Below, piece after piece: positions 51,201 through 64,000 of a DNA stretch of 64,000 nt. The position numbers and the translations under genes were made by a program. The notes below the pieces were generated by a model. That model did no database searches and had not been told where the DNA came from. It saw only the letters and a list, made by a program, of their open reading frames with translations. This DNA comes from Anseranas semipalmata (lineage: Eukaryota > Chordata > Aves > Anseriformes > Anseranatidae): contig VXAA01004298.1 in NCBI GenBank assembly GCA_013399115.1, positions 347,460 through 411,459 of the forward strand. The letters are read 5' to 3'. How positions within the stretch are numbered: position 1 is the first letter of the stretch; every line of letters begins with the position of its first letter.

Positions 51201-53652
51201 TTTCTGGGTAATTACATGTTTTAAAAGGGTGCATTCACAGTCTGTGCAGTAGCAATCTCAAATTACCAGAATAAGCATTCCTTCTCTTCCTCGATGTCTT
51301 GCTTACTGTTAGAAATTGGCAGTATTCTTATTTTAGAAGTTTTTTTAATGTAAAAGGGTTGCAAATACCTTGTTCTGAATCTGAGTCTCCAGAATGCTAA
51401 TGCAGGTATGTTATATGAAGTACCCTCTACCAGAAGGGAATTGAAGCATAGCAACATTGCAAATGGATGCAATAAATCTGTATGATTTAGTCTGATACAT
51501 TGTCAGATACACAGATAAACATGTAAAGTCTATTGGTACTCTGTTTTTAGAGTGTTTATTTGCTCTACAGTCTTTTAAAGCTATGTTGATTTTTTTTTTC
51601 TGTGAGCTAATCATAAGATTTTCAGCAGTGCTCCATATTTCTTCTGAACAGCAACACGTAGTCGTCTTGTATTTACTCTATTTCTTCTCGTCTTGTTTAT
51701 ATATTATTTTGTGAGACAAATAGACAAATGTACCTGTATCCTAAGACCTTTAGAGTTTATATCCTGATAGTGTTAGGAGCAATGTTAGTTTTACTCGATA
51801 CGTTGTGTTTAACTGTTTTTCATGAATGAATGTACTTAGAGTTGATAACTGACATGGTAGAATCTTAAGGTCTGCCATCCTGAATCTTGGAGGAAAAGTT
51901 ACTCTCCCTGCGTGGTAAGTTAGGAGGAAGTATTCTTGTAGTCAGCTTTTGTAAACTCTAAACAACAAGTAAAAAATAATAAAAAAAAACTTCTGGAACT
52001 TTTCCAGCCTTCCTGTACTCTCTAGATAGAATTGAAGGTAGCAGGAAATCTAATTGACAATCACTTCCTTGTCTGTCAGCAGTCCATTGCAATTGGAGTT
52101 CACCATGACTGTACGTGCAGAACAGTCAGCACCTATTACAAGTAATCATTCTCACTGTTCCTCTAGATTCTTGTACAGAACTTTCTTTTCTTAAAGAATT
52201 TCTTCCTGCCAATAATACCAGCATTGGCACTGATAAGTTGTAAATGTTCCTTATTTAATTAGTCACTAGTTGATTAAGAAGTTTCAGGTAAATACTGAAG
52301 AATGTTCTTTTTAATGTCCTTGGTAGCTGGTTGGTTGAGGCAAGGTTTCTGTTCCAGCGCAAAATATGTACTACAAGATGCAATTACCGTGAGTATACTG
52401 AATGCAAATACCTCATTTAGTTTCTTGCTTTGAATGCTTTTCTATCTCTGGGATAAAAATTGAGGGATGGGGCAAGTTGAACAGTATGTCTGGAATTCTT
52501 AGTTCAATATTCTACCATTTTGTCCTTTGTTCTGTATGGTAGCCCATCCTACTATTTTATATAGAGCACTGGTATGTGACAGCATCGTGTTCTCTGTCTC
52601 TTCATCGTTCAATATAAAACTAAGAAAGCAATGGCTTTGTTAGGCTTTGTGAGTATTTTCATTCTTCATGTCAGTTCTGTCTGATTTCGGGGCTTTTGTC
52701 TATCTGATCATCTCATTCGGTTGTCTATGCTTGATCTGTTGGGCTTCCAGATATCTTATAATTACACTTGAAAATTCTCAGAATCGCTTTCCCATTTGGT
52801 TTTATGTGTAATTAGATATACAAACAATACCTAAAATATTCTCAGTCCTTGCCGTAGTTACACCTAAATCAGATTAGATAACATAGAAAGATATACAGGT
52901 TCCATCCAAATGTACATGACAGCTTTTGAATGTTGCTCAGAGAGGTTCTGGTCAAAGCCTGATTAGACGAAGTCCAGCACAACTAGCACTGAGTTCATTT
53001 TTAACCCTGCTTTGAGCAGGAGGCAGACTTTTCAAGTTCTTGGATTGGTTTGGGTTTTGTTTCCAGCCTTACACCTTAGGGAGTTCTGTCTGCATGTAGG
53101 AATTTTTGCAAAGATGTGGAGATGCTCTCCTCCCCTTCCCCCAAATTAGAGTTAAGTGCTTTCTTCTTCACAGGGAGGTATGTGTTTTACAGATTTGGAA
53201 CATACCATTTTCTAAATGGAAAAATATTCAAAGATGAAGAAAGTGTTTTGAGTTTACAAGGAAAGAGCTAGAGTATATTGTAGTATGGAGAAGAATATAC
53301 CACTAGAATAAAATACAATGGGATGATCTTGCTCCAAAGTGTTAAATAAGAGAAGTAGCTAAAGATGCTTTCCTCATCTAGACCTAAGCGAGATGGAAGA
53401 AGATGCTTGAGCAGAGAGAAGTCTGTTGTCTTCTACAAGTGAAAGGTGTTCTGCATTTTCTTCCAACTGTCTAATTATCATTAATTTCTTTAGAGCTTCT
53501 GATATGTCATTACCATCAGCAAAGCCAGGTGTCCAAGAGGGCTACTCTGCAGCTTGCATCAAGAGAAGGTATTTTCCATCTTTCATGACACCCAGAATTC
53601 CAGCAATTTCCACTCTGGATTCTTTATTAGGAAGTCCTCTTCCTCAGCCTCC

Positions 53653-53674
53653 TTTTTTTTTTTTTTTTTTTTTT
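53653..53674. repeat. T22 homopolymer
   Basis: Twenty-two consecutive T after CCTCAGCCTCC. The adjacent open frame (53426-53692) runs through the tract and has no family motif. Confidence 0.95.
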
Positions 53675-56600
53675 AGCTCAGTCAGATGGTGAGCTCATAC
53701 TTCAACACTTCTGATAGGGAGTCTTTAAAAGCTCAGCTGTGGTAAGAACATAGAGATCCGTGAGCCTAGAGACTAGATTACTAATTTGGGTTTGCATTTG
53801 TATTTATGATGTAGATAGATGCTTGACTCTCTGATAAAACGTACTTAGTGTGTTGGTATGGGTAAACAGTTTGATTTGCTTAAATATCTTCTAAGTGAAG
53901 TTATTTTGCTATCTAATCTGAAATGTATTATCCACTTCAAATAGGTCCACTTAGGTAAAATGCTTTGAGTAACTTTGGCTTATGTTCTTATAGTTAACAC
54001 ATGTAGCAACCTTACCTATTGAAATGCAGTGTTGTATCTGTCTGTAAATTTGAGAATGATGTATACTTTCAATGTAATCAGGAACACAATGGGAGAAACC
54101 CAAAGTTGTCCAAACTGGCGACCTGCCTGCAGGTTGTCATTATGGTAACATCTACTCCAGGCTCCATCTCAACACAGGAAACTATACTCCCATCTCATCT
54201 TTGTCTTCCTGCACGGACAGGAGTGTGAGTTGGCTTTAAAGCACCTTAGTAGGCACTGGTGCAGGAAGAATGTTTGTAGGACAGCATTTGCTGCCTAAAA
54301 AGCCATTTCTTTCTGGAGTAGAGATCATTATTCAGAAGGCAGCATTGTGAGGGCTTTCTTTGAGTCATCAGTTGCAATACGGTGAGTAAAGGTATTCCAG
54401 AAGACAATGCCATTTTTTAAATGGAAAGGCAATTAAAGAACAATTCAGAAAGGCAAAAAGTCCATGAAAAACACAACAAAAAGGGCCCACAAGGTAATAA
54501 AATTTAGCTTAAAGGCTGGAGAGAACCATTTTTTTTATTTTTTGTTTTATTTACCTTGGGCACAAACAAGCTACCCAATGGGATTTCACTTTCTGCAGCT
54601 AGCAGGCTTATGGGTTTCAAATCATTCCTTACTGTAATTGAAAATACTTCTTACATATACCAATATCCCTTCATCTCTTTTCGTTTAAAACGATTCTAGT
54701 AATACCATGGTTTAGTAATGAAAGCTTTTGTGTAGCTGCTTACACCACAGGGTTTAGCATTTAGGACCTAATTTCAAACCCACTGAAATCATTGGAACAG
54801 TTGTCATCAACTCTGCTGGATTATGCCTCAAAAGCCTTGTCCCGGTTCTATTTACTGAGTTTTACCATTGTTCATTATCAAAACGAACCACGAAGAACAG
54901 GTGGGGTACCGATGCACAGTATGCTAAGGCGTTAAAACAACGACAGGAATTAGATGCACAAATTTTGTCAGGAATCAGTGTTTTCTGAATCATTCTGAGG
55001 CTAGCTTTTAATGCTAAGTTTAGACTCAACATTTTTCTGGCAATATTTAGAAATTTTTTTTTCTTTGCAGTTGACAGTGAGGCACATTCATTGGTGTCTT
55101 ACTGTAATCAAGAACTTCAGGATTTTGTGTAACAAGTTGTATTTTTCTTGTGTTTGCATTTTAAATGTCAACAATCTTCCATGAAATGTAATTATTCTTG
55201 ATTAAATTCTTTCAGTTATTCCAAGTTACTTTTTTAGTAGACACATTACTAAAAAATAGTGTGACCTTTTTCCCCAACATGTTTTGGCAACGGCCATTTT
55301 GTCTTTGTGTTTTTGTCATTTGCTAACACATATCTCAAAAGCAAAGTATCTGATCCTGCTTAAAAAAAAGAAACAAAATTTATTTCTGATGTTCCCCAGT
55401 GTGGTTTGCAATTTTTTTTTCCTCTTTGTGCCAAAGAAAGTTGGGAATTTTGTGCAGGAGTATCCCTTCTGGCTAATTCAATTACTTTCAGGTTTTGTGA
55501 GATGATACTACACCCAGTGGCAATCAGATTTCTAAAAAGACAGTATTTCTAGTTAGGTACCAAAGTAAATGGCAGCATTTCAAAAGGAAATGTTTAGATT
55601 GTCTACTGTTAGTATTTTGAAGACCAAGTTATTGTCGGCATGGTTTAAACGTTGGGAAAATCTGGCCCAGTTGCATGTTCCGAGCTTCTAAAACTACAGC
55701 GGTGCATCCTGACCTTACATCATCACGGTACATGAAAAACTCCTTGTACAAAGTACGTAATAACCACTTGTCCGACACTCGACTTCTGCCTTCCCCCATC
55801 ACTGAAGGGCTCGTGGTGGGGATAATGGAGAATTTTTTATTCAGTAGCTCCTAGGCTCAGTTTTTTTTTTTCCTACTTCTCTAGTGGATAGGATGTCTAG
55901 AATTAATTCCGCTTTAGTCATTCAGTTTTCCTGATACTTCACTAAATGTGTTGCTCATTAACCTCATGGAAATTTAACTTGTATTCTTGTCTTGTTTGTA
56001 TTCTTGTTGAGATGTGATTTTGAAGTTTGATGTCTTCTGAAATTCAAGCATTATCGAAATTCTAAAGGTCAAGCTTTTGGGTGTTGTTTTTTTTGGTTGG
56101 TTGTTCTATGAGTGATCTGTTATGGATGAGATTTGTATTAAGGTAACCAATTAATTGGCAAGAGAATGGAATTGTATCTATCATTTCAATATAATGCTTA
56201 AAATATTATGGACTAATGTTCTTAATAAAATAATGAAATATTACAAACCAAGTTCTAGGAGTGCCACCTAAAGAAATGAATGAATTGTAGGTCATTATTA
56301 GCGCATGTGAGTCTGCTGTAGGAACATACTCATAACTTCTACAAGACTGTATTCAAATACAGGATTTAGATCTTGTTTGGAGGCTGCATTTACTGCAAGT
56401 AAAGCATCTTATGAAGAAAAAACTATATGAATAAGTGATAAAACTACTGTATTTTCACTGAGTTAATACAATTGAGTATGAAGGTACAGTCTCAGTTTTT
56501 TGGAGTCACAGTGGTGTTTTACTATTTAAAGACTTGCGTAAAATATTGGAAGGAGAATATATTATATACTTTTCCTTGCCTTTATTGATATGGATTATAA

Positions 56601-59600
56601 TGTAATGCATACATTTTATGCTTCATTAAAAATACTTTTAAATCTGTTGAAAGAAGATCATTATTTCTCACTGATATTTGTAACTCTTGCAGATAAACTA
56701 CAGGAGTAAGTACTTTATGAGCAGTAGGTCTGTAACATAGAGAGAGATCCCTTTGAGGTACCTAAATAGAACGGTTCCTTTAAGATATGGGTCAAATCTG
56801 GAAACTCTTAAAAAAAAAAAAAAAAATGTTGCAAATTGAGCTTAATGGCTAATTTGGAACTTCTAAGGAGACCAAAGTTACTCGACTATATGAACAGAGT
56901 GTTTGCATATGCACTGAAAAAGCCATTTCTGAAGATAAAAGTCATCACTATTGGACACCACATCCTCAGAAGCATGTTTCCAAATACTGTTGGAGCGTGT
57001 TCTAGCCAAAAACCTTAGGTAAAGTCATTTCACACTCTGCAGGTTGTTTGCAAGCAGTCAAGATGCAAAGAGGAGACAGGGTATCTTTGTGGCTGCTTTG
57101 AAACCTCTTCTCAGAACACTGTCATCATAGCTATAAGTTCTCATTTCTGGAGCACCGTTCCAAAAGAAGTCATTGGTTTTCTCTGGTTAGGGTATTAAAT
57201 TGAGGGAGAAATCTGACAAACATTGGTGTGATTCTCCTTCTATCTACCTGCAGATTCTGTCCATTTTTCTTGCAAGGTTTCCCGTTTTCACAGGAAACCC
57301 TTCCTCAGCACTCAGAAAACAGTTCTGTCTGTCCCTATGTTTTATGTCATGATTGATTCATTTAATACAAACTTTTAATACAAAGCTTTAATATAAATTT
57401 GTGGCCCACCATAACAATATTTTTTTTGATTCTTTAAGTTTATCTTATAGGTATGAAATCATCTTTGTCACAGTTGGGAAATAATCATTCTTATGTTAAA
57501 GATTCAGGTGATTTTATGGGAAGATAGTTTTTTACTGCCCAAGGGAACACATGTAGCAGTCTTGTATTCAACTTTCTAGCAGAGTCAAGCAGAGAGGTCT
57601 GCAGTGTTCTCATTCCTGTTCACGCACACCTTTGCATGTGCCTTTCTAAAGTTTATCCTTCTAGCAAGAGATGAGCAGAAAGCCTGTAGTTACTGCTCAC
57701 AATTTCTGCCTGGTCTGGCCCTTTTTTCAGCAACCAAGTGGTGGATGAAGCCTACTGTTTTAGGTATATATTTGGCTCAAGGACCCATTATGTTTGGTAC
57801 TCTAGAGAGTATACACCCACTGCTTAATGCTTCTGTGTAGGCAAAGTTATTCTTGCAGTGTTTGGTAAAACACAGTCTCTACTCTCAAACATTATTTATG
57901 AAACCGTTGTTTTACATTTGTTTTTTTCTATTGCAGTGTCTCAAAATTGTATGGGTTGTATGAAATAGAAATAAAAATTAGATTTTTGGTTAAAGGGCTA
58001 GGCTTTTAAATTTTCTGTTTCCTCTATGAATTGGATAAAGTGCAGTGTGGCATACAAGGGAAGAACAGCAACATGTTTCTTTTTTTCCTTTAGATGTAAA
58101 ATACAAACAAAAAATCATGATCTGTTTTAGTATCTGCAAGGAAAAGTGACTGGATAATGAAAAATATTAAGGATCGTACAAACAAGACTTATGCTAGTGT
58201 ACAGAGTAAGGGTTCCTTCGCAGATTTTTGGTCTAGACTTGCTCTCTTTAAAATAAAAGGATTTTCTGCCTTTGTTTGTTTGTAGAATACTATAAAACTA
58301 GAACTGCAGCATTGCATTGGCAGTTTGACATTGCAAGTCAAACTGAAATAAGATGTGACAGGTAATGACATGAACCACTAGTCAAAATATGGTGTATTCA
58401 GTTCCAATGTTTTATTAAAAAAGTGTGTGCCAGTCTATATATGTATTACAGATGTAAATAAAGTGTTATGCATTTTAGACAGAGAGGGTTCTTCTTGGAA
58501 TAGTGAGGCAGGATTAGATACTTTCTTCCTATTTTTCTTTCTTACTCCTGTGGTTTAGAGATTTTTCTAAATAAAAGTGTCCGTTGCCCTGCTATAAAGT
58601 AGGGCTTGAAAAGTGCCAATAGTTACATACCAAAGAGAATACAGTGGGATAGAGAAAATGAGGCAACATTGCATCGGTCAGTATTTCTTTGTTTGGTTGG
58701 TTGTTTTAGAATAGAATTTAAACATTTTTCTTCAAGGAAAAAATGATTTGGAGAAACTTAATTTAGTTGAATGATTTTTTTCGATCATCTTACAATTGAA
58801 ACTCTTATTCAAGAAATGTGTAAAAATGCACGTTTAAAACCATTCTTGTGGTTTATGCAACAAAACAAATATACTTAGATTCCAAGCATTCACTTAGTGT
58901 TCTGGGGAGTAGGGTGTTGTGCAGTAATTGGGACCAGAAAGCACAGGTAATCAACCTTGCAGCTTATGGAAGTGATGTGCTCCTTGAATGCAGCAATTAA
59001 GGAAGGCCACCCTGAGATGGAGGGGTCTTGAACAAAATCCTGACACTACTGAGTTCATTAGAAGTTCAACAGATATTGGTAAGCAAAGTCTAGAGAAGAC
59101 TGATGCACAAATCACTGACTTGTTTTTTTTTTCCCTAAATGATGCAATTTAGTTTATGCTCTGTCAGCAGACTTATGACAAAATGTAGAAATGGGATTTC
59201 TTTGCCATTGTGTAAGTGACAAAAGCTGCCCTGTTGTGAAGATGGTAATGAGTCCTTTCTATTATCAGTACTTCCATGCAGTAAACACTGCTCAGCACGA
59301 AACAAAACATCCCACCCAAGGTACCTTACAGTAGGTGCTCCTCTGCTTTGCAAGGACTTGGTTCTGTTCAAGTCTTTGTGTTCCTTCCAGTCATTAAGAG
59401 CCTCTTCTGTACCATTTCAACCTCTATCACCATTTTTATTTAAATAATTGCAGAAGATGTATTATCACTGTGTAACCTTATTATCTATGCAAGGTAACAA
59501 ATGCTAAATTCCTTTCTGGTTTCTGCTTTGTCTTTATGTACCTATAGCAATTTAGACAGTTTCTGGAGACCTTTGAGGGAGAGTTGAGCAAGGGCAGCAC

Positions 59601-62391
59601 GTAGAAGACAGCAAGCCCTACGCCATTCTTGCTGAGTCCAATGTAAGGGCCCTTTCCATCTTCTCATTTGTCTAAGTCTGTCTGGAGGCTGTTACAGTCT
59701 TAAAGAGATTTAATTACTCAGAGTGACAGGAAGGAGTACGAGTGCTAGCTTTGTCCCTTTAAAAATGTGTTGGCTACAGTAATAATTTAAAACTACATGG
59801 ATCTCGCTGTATCTGCTAGCAGAGGGATGTGTTCATGTCCACTGATCCGTGTTGAGACCGTTCAGGGAATGAGGGATGCCAACACCTTATCATGCTTAGA
59901 TAACTCTTAAAGGTATGTGAATGGGAAAGTGCCGATAGGTAACAGTCTTCATCCCTGCTGATCTGTTGAGACACCACATGCTGAACTTCTCGCTGCTCAG
60001 GGGGAGCCGCCTTTCATTTTGGATTTCTTTCCCATCACTTTCAGCTTTTAATCCATGGCAAACCTTTGCCCCTTGCCCTGTGTTTGTTTATTTCTGCTCT
60101 GCTTTCTTATATCTACCATTCCCCTCACAGTAACGTTTTCAGAGTACTGCAGCAGATTTGAGACGCCCACTTTTCACAAGCCAAGGCATTCAGACATGGG
60201 AGGGTTAGAACTGTCCGAACATTACCATTGTATCTTCAAGGAGGATCTCTGCAGGCACACCTCCACCCACCCCCTTTTTCTTTTTTCTCCCAACCATGCA
60301 AGGTAAAAATACCATTATGTGTTTCTCTTGGTTCTTTGTACATTTAAGTTTCATTTTTAGAGACAATTTTAGTGATACTGTAATTTTCAGGAATAGTAGT
60401 TGGGTTTAGCTATTTGCACTGTAGTTTGGGCAAAAGGCAGAGACTTCTAGAACAAAGTGATCTGTACAATTTTAGTAACAGCATATAGAGAGGTGATAAA
60501 TGTTAGGCAAATGTGCTTGTATCTGCAATGAGCACTTGGCTGTATAACACAAAAGTAAAATCCGTGAATCTGCCATTCACAAATGATCTCACAGCTATCT
60601 TGTTTCTTTCACAAATTCTCTTTCCCAAGATGAATTACCATTTATCCATTCACTTAGCAAATGTAACGTTGTCTCGCACATGTAATGTCTTTGAGATTTA
60701 CAGTTACCTGAAGACCCATCTTAATTGATTTTCCTTGATTAATCTCTTTTCTTTTTTTGTAAAAACAACTGACAATTCATTTTAATAAAATGTTTGTCTT
60801 TTTCCATATAATTCAGTGTCTTCATAGAGCATAGGCTGCTGTTTGGGAAGGATGTAGGATGAGAATACAACTTGGTGTTTAAAAATACAGTTGGTTTTCT
60901 GTGACTTTAAGCAGAGTTTGTGACATATATTCAGTGTTTGTTCATTGATTTTGTTGTTCTAGCAAGGTTTCCCCAGTACTTCTGCATGTTTGAATTCAAT
61001 TAACCATCTTCCTTATCCTTGAAATGAAACCAGTAACTTTTCACATCCAACCCGCTATAACAGTTTTTAATTGGAAAAGAAATCAGATAGTGGGTAGTAA
61101 AAATCAGGGCATGCTTTATTCTGACATGAAATTAGAGAAAAATCAGTGAGAGTGGCCTCCTGTCATACTGATATCGGAATCAAGTGCTGGAAACAGGTTA
61201 GAGTTCTTCCCATCCCTGCAGATTATCCTCCGTTATTGTGGACTGCTAATTCTTTCTCTACTGTTTTCGAACGGATCGCATTTTTCTTTTTTCTAGTTGC
61301 AAGCAATAAATCAGAGATTGTAATACCTCTCAAATCTCTTTTTTTTCCTCCTGTCTTCCATGTATATGGGAGTGTGGATGTGTTCATACAGTGTTTATAC
61401 AGTTGAATAGAAAGGTACAAAGTTTAAAATTATAGAGGAAGTATTACCATCATACTCAAGAAAATAAATGAAGCCAGTCTTCGAAGGCTCAGAAATTCTA
61501 ATCTATCAGACAAAAGGTGAAAAAATAATTCTGCATTCTTTTTTTCTTCGTTTAAAAATCATTGATTTTATACAACAGTCACAGGGAATGGGACTGGTAT
61601 GTAATGTTAGGTATAATGAAAAACAAATCCACCATAACCCAGGAACAGACTGTTTTGTGGAATTCCTTTTTTTATTGGTTGAAGCATGAATGCTGTGGGG
61701 TCTTCTGAAGATGTTTAGATTTTCTTAAAGGAGAAGAGAAGATGCACTAAGAGATGCAGGCTCAGGGAATCACAGGCTGGGATAATGCCAACTGTTAGTT
61801 TCTGGGCATAGCAGCACATGTGGAATGAGCTGAGTGACTGTCAGTCTCAGCATTCATAAGCAAGTCTGTTAGCAAAACCACTCTTTAGTCACAGCGATGT
61901 CAATGTATAAAACTGAAGGCAAAACATGAGTTGTGTTGCACACGGGGCAGGAATATATTCTGTGTTCTAGGATGTCTGTTTCCCAAAGTCATATACTCTA
62001 ATATAATGGTGTATTTATTACATGAGGTGAATTCTGTCGTCTTTTCAATACTTAGAGCCAGATCAGCTTTTGCTATTAAACTGATGTATGGCATCTAAGT
62101 CTTTAATGTATTTCTTCAGCTCCTTGTGCCTTAATGTGAGTTCTGTTTTAGTTCAAAAAAGGTAATTCTTTTGGAATGCTTTCAAATGACTTTAAATGTC
62201 TTTTAAATGACCTTTTCAAAGGTCGTTCTTTTTAAAGACTAAAATAATCCTACTTACCCCAAAATGTCCCTTTATATACTCTTCTTTAAACGTATTCTGA
62301 TTACTTCAAAATCTATAGGAATTAGCATATTAAACATAAAATCACCAATAAGCAGCATGTAATAATATGAATGGAAGTCTGGCTGTTAAAG

Positions 62392-62409
62392 TTTTTTTTT
62401 TTTTTTTTT
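62392..62409. repeat. T18 homopolymer
   Basis: Eighteen consecutive T in intron, with no neighbouring element recognised. Confidence 0.95.
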
Positions 62410-63236
62410 GCTAGTTAACACCACTCTGTAGCTTAGGCAGTATATAGGATGAGGTTTATTCACTAGATGTTTCACAGAGATTTTTTTAAAATTCAAATCT
62501 CAGGATTTCTTTTCTCCACCTAAATTAATGAAAAGCTGTTTTCTGTTAAGATTTCTGTTAAGATTTTCTAAAATACAGTAAAGGGACTCCCCCATAGGAA
62601 GTTCTCCATTTCTTTGTAATGGCTTGTCCGAATTTGGCAGTATTTCTTCAGCAGCCTTTTGAAGTTGCCTGGTATGTTAGTAGGCTCCCTGCTGGCAGAG
62701 CCTTGGTCTTGGATACAACAAAGCCAGTGAAGAAAAACTTCCTTGGAAATCGCCGGTAACAATTGTGGTTATAGAAATGGAGGCTGCAATACACAGTCAT
62801 TTTAAACAGCTCTAAGTGCAGGTTTGTTGACAGCAGTGGTGCCTGCCACCTCCACCTGCCTCTTCCTACTGCCTTCCTTGTACCAGTACTAGCATGTCAT
62901 CTGTCTTGCCTGGTAGCAAGTTGGGCTAGTGCACTGAGCCAGCTCAAAAGTAGCTTGGCAACCAAAAAAAGGGAAGTTTTCAAGTGCTTCAGTTCACTGA
63001 TCTTTCTCATCGTGCTGCTGCATGACGACTGGTTTTAAGGCAAGGACATGCATATGGAAGTTTCATGGTCGTCCATAATTGGATTGGATTAGTTAAATTG
63101 AAGCCTCTGTGTGCCGCATGAAATTCACTTATGAAAAGTAGTCTTTTTTTTTTTAAGAATGTTTACTAGTTTTAGCTCCTGTGTATCACAAGACATTCTG
63201 TTTAGGGCAGATGCCTCAAAATTAAGCTCAGTGACT

Positions 63237-63300
63237 TCAGTTAGATCATGCTGTTTAGTTTTGCAACTGTTCAGTTAGGTCATGCTGTTTTGTACCGTGA
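63237..63300. repeat. 34-bp tandem duplication
   Basis: TTCAGTTAGATCATGCTGTT and TTCAGTTAGGTCATGCTGTT lie 34 bases apart and differ at one position. They look like a small local duplication. Confidence 0.8.
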
Positions 63301-64000
63301 ACTGAGTTCAGGAGGAGTGGGTGTTTCTGCAGCATATGAACGCCTTGCAATGGCAAGGAGCTGATCAGATGCGACAGGCCCACATGGACCACACTGTCTG
63401 CTAAGGAATGCAAAAAAAAATTCTGAAGAATGTCACTAGTATGACCTAGGGGTAAATGTCTTCCTCATCTGAGATCTCATGATCAGCCTGTCCTTGAGCA
63501 TGGCAGCAAAATGCAGTAGGTAGAGAGCTTTTGAAAGGCAGATTATGTATATCAGCTCAGAGTATTTTTCTGCTCTTTTGGATGCTATGACCTGACTGAT
63601 ACCTCAGGGAAATCCATCTGCCCCCTCAAAATGAAGCCTCTCTCCATGTTTTGTCCAGACATCTGTGCACTAGGGGCAGAAAGATCCCTTGAAGTCACTA
63701 GCTGAAGCCTTGAACCATGGTGTTTAATTGCAGGCATTGCCTTAAATCTGAGCTGCAGTGCTATGTGCATTTGCCAGGCTGTGCAAGGACTGTGAAGAGA
63801 GAGATTGAATAGGGGAAAGTCCACAAGCTCACAGATTCCAAAGGCGCATGGAATTACCCATACCCACCCAGTCTGGCCTGCCTATCTGATTTCCTCAGGA
63901 ATCTTGAAGCTCCTATTCTTATTTCCCCTGCTCCCCAACTTTTTCTTTTTTTTTTAAACAGGTATTTGTATTTAAAGGTTTGTCAGTGTCTCATTTTATG

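Larger units (their letters stand above)
41117..64000 (+). other. CTNNA3: CTNNA3 intron downstream of exon B (5' part)
   Basis: Starts with a perfect GTAAGT donor and continues past the window end. For about 22.9 kb I recognise no exon, no CR1 copy and no LTR. What can be named are simple tracts (TA runs at 44595-44625 and 47040-47053, TTTG repeats at 48260-48289, T runs at 49163, 53653 and 62392, an A17 at 56810), two CpG clusters (54842-54945 and 55635-55815) and a 34-bp duplication at 63237-63300. Other stretches are unannotatable AT-rich intron by eye. Very old repeats too diverged to see could still be present. Confidence 0.82.

Overview
The window looks like avian nuclear DNA. It is AT-rich and CpG-poor, lacks long open frames, and carries several CR1 LINE copies (the dominant avian retroposon) plus one solo retroviral LTR of a type I associate with bird genomes. 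The only coding sequence I can defend is two consecutive exons of an alpha-catenin gene on the + strand. Their conceptual translation fits alpha-T-catenin (CTNNA3) better than CTNNA1 or CTNNA2, judged from remembered family sequences. Essentially the whole window is therefore intron of one very large gene, read left to right.

Layout: 1-13001 is the 3' part of the intron before the first exon. It holds a solo LTR with a 5-bp target-site duplication (4324-4917) and two old CR1 remnants (about 7263-7605 and 11200-11720). Exon A is 13002-13158. The complete intron 13159-40915 (27,757 bp) holds CR1 fragments at about 19320-19520, 25945-26804, 31790-31945, 35150-35525 and 38191-38822. It also holds an assembly gap (26145-26276) inside the youngest CR1, a 12-copy TTTAT microsatellite, a 40-base A tract, a 14-bp minisatellite and a CpG-bearing AT-rich block just before the next exon. 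Exon B is 40916-41116. From 41117 to the end is the 5' part of the following intron, in which I recognise only simple repeats and two short CpG clusters.

The splice phases agree: exon A starts in phase 0 and ends after the first base of a codon, exon B supplies the other two bases (a Glu codon), and exon B again ends after one base. The joined exons give 119 uninterrupted codons of the catenin middle (M) domain, the actin-linker segment regulated by vinculin binding.

I found no RNA genes, no CRISPR array and no second protein gene. LRRTM3, which lies antisense inside a CTNNA3 intron in mammals, is not visible here and probably lies upstream of the window. Most open frames of 60-140 codons are what chance gives in AT-rich DNA. 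No previously undescribed system stands out. The most checkable oddities are the gap inside the CR1 reverse-transcriptase frame, the predominantly antisense orientation of the transposons, the CpG-retaining blocks, and one exon-like open frame at 17276-17467.
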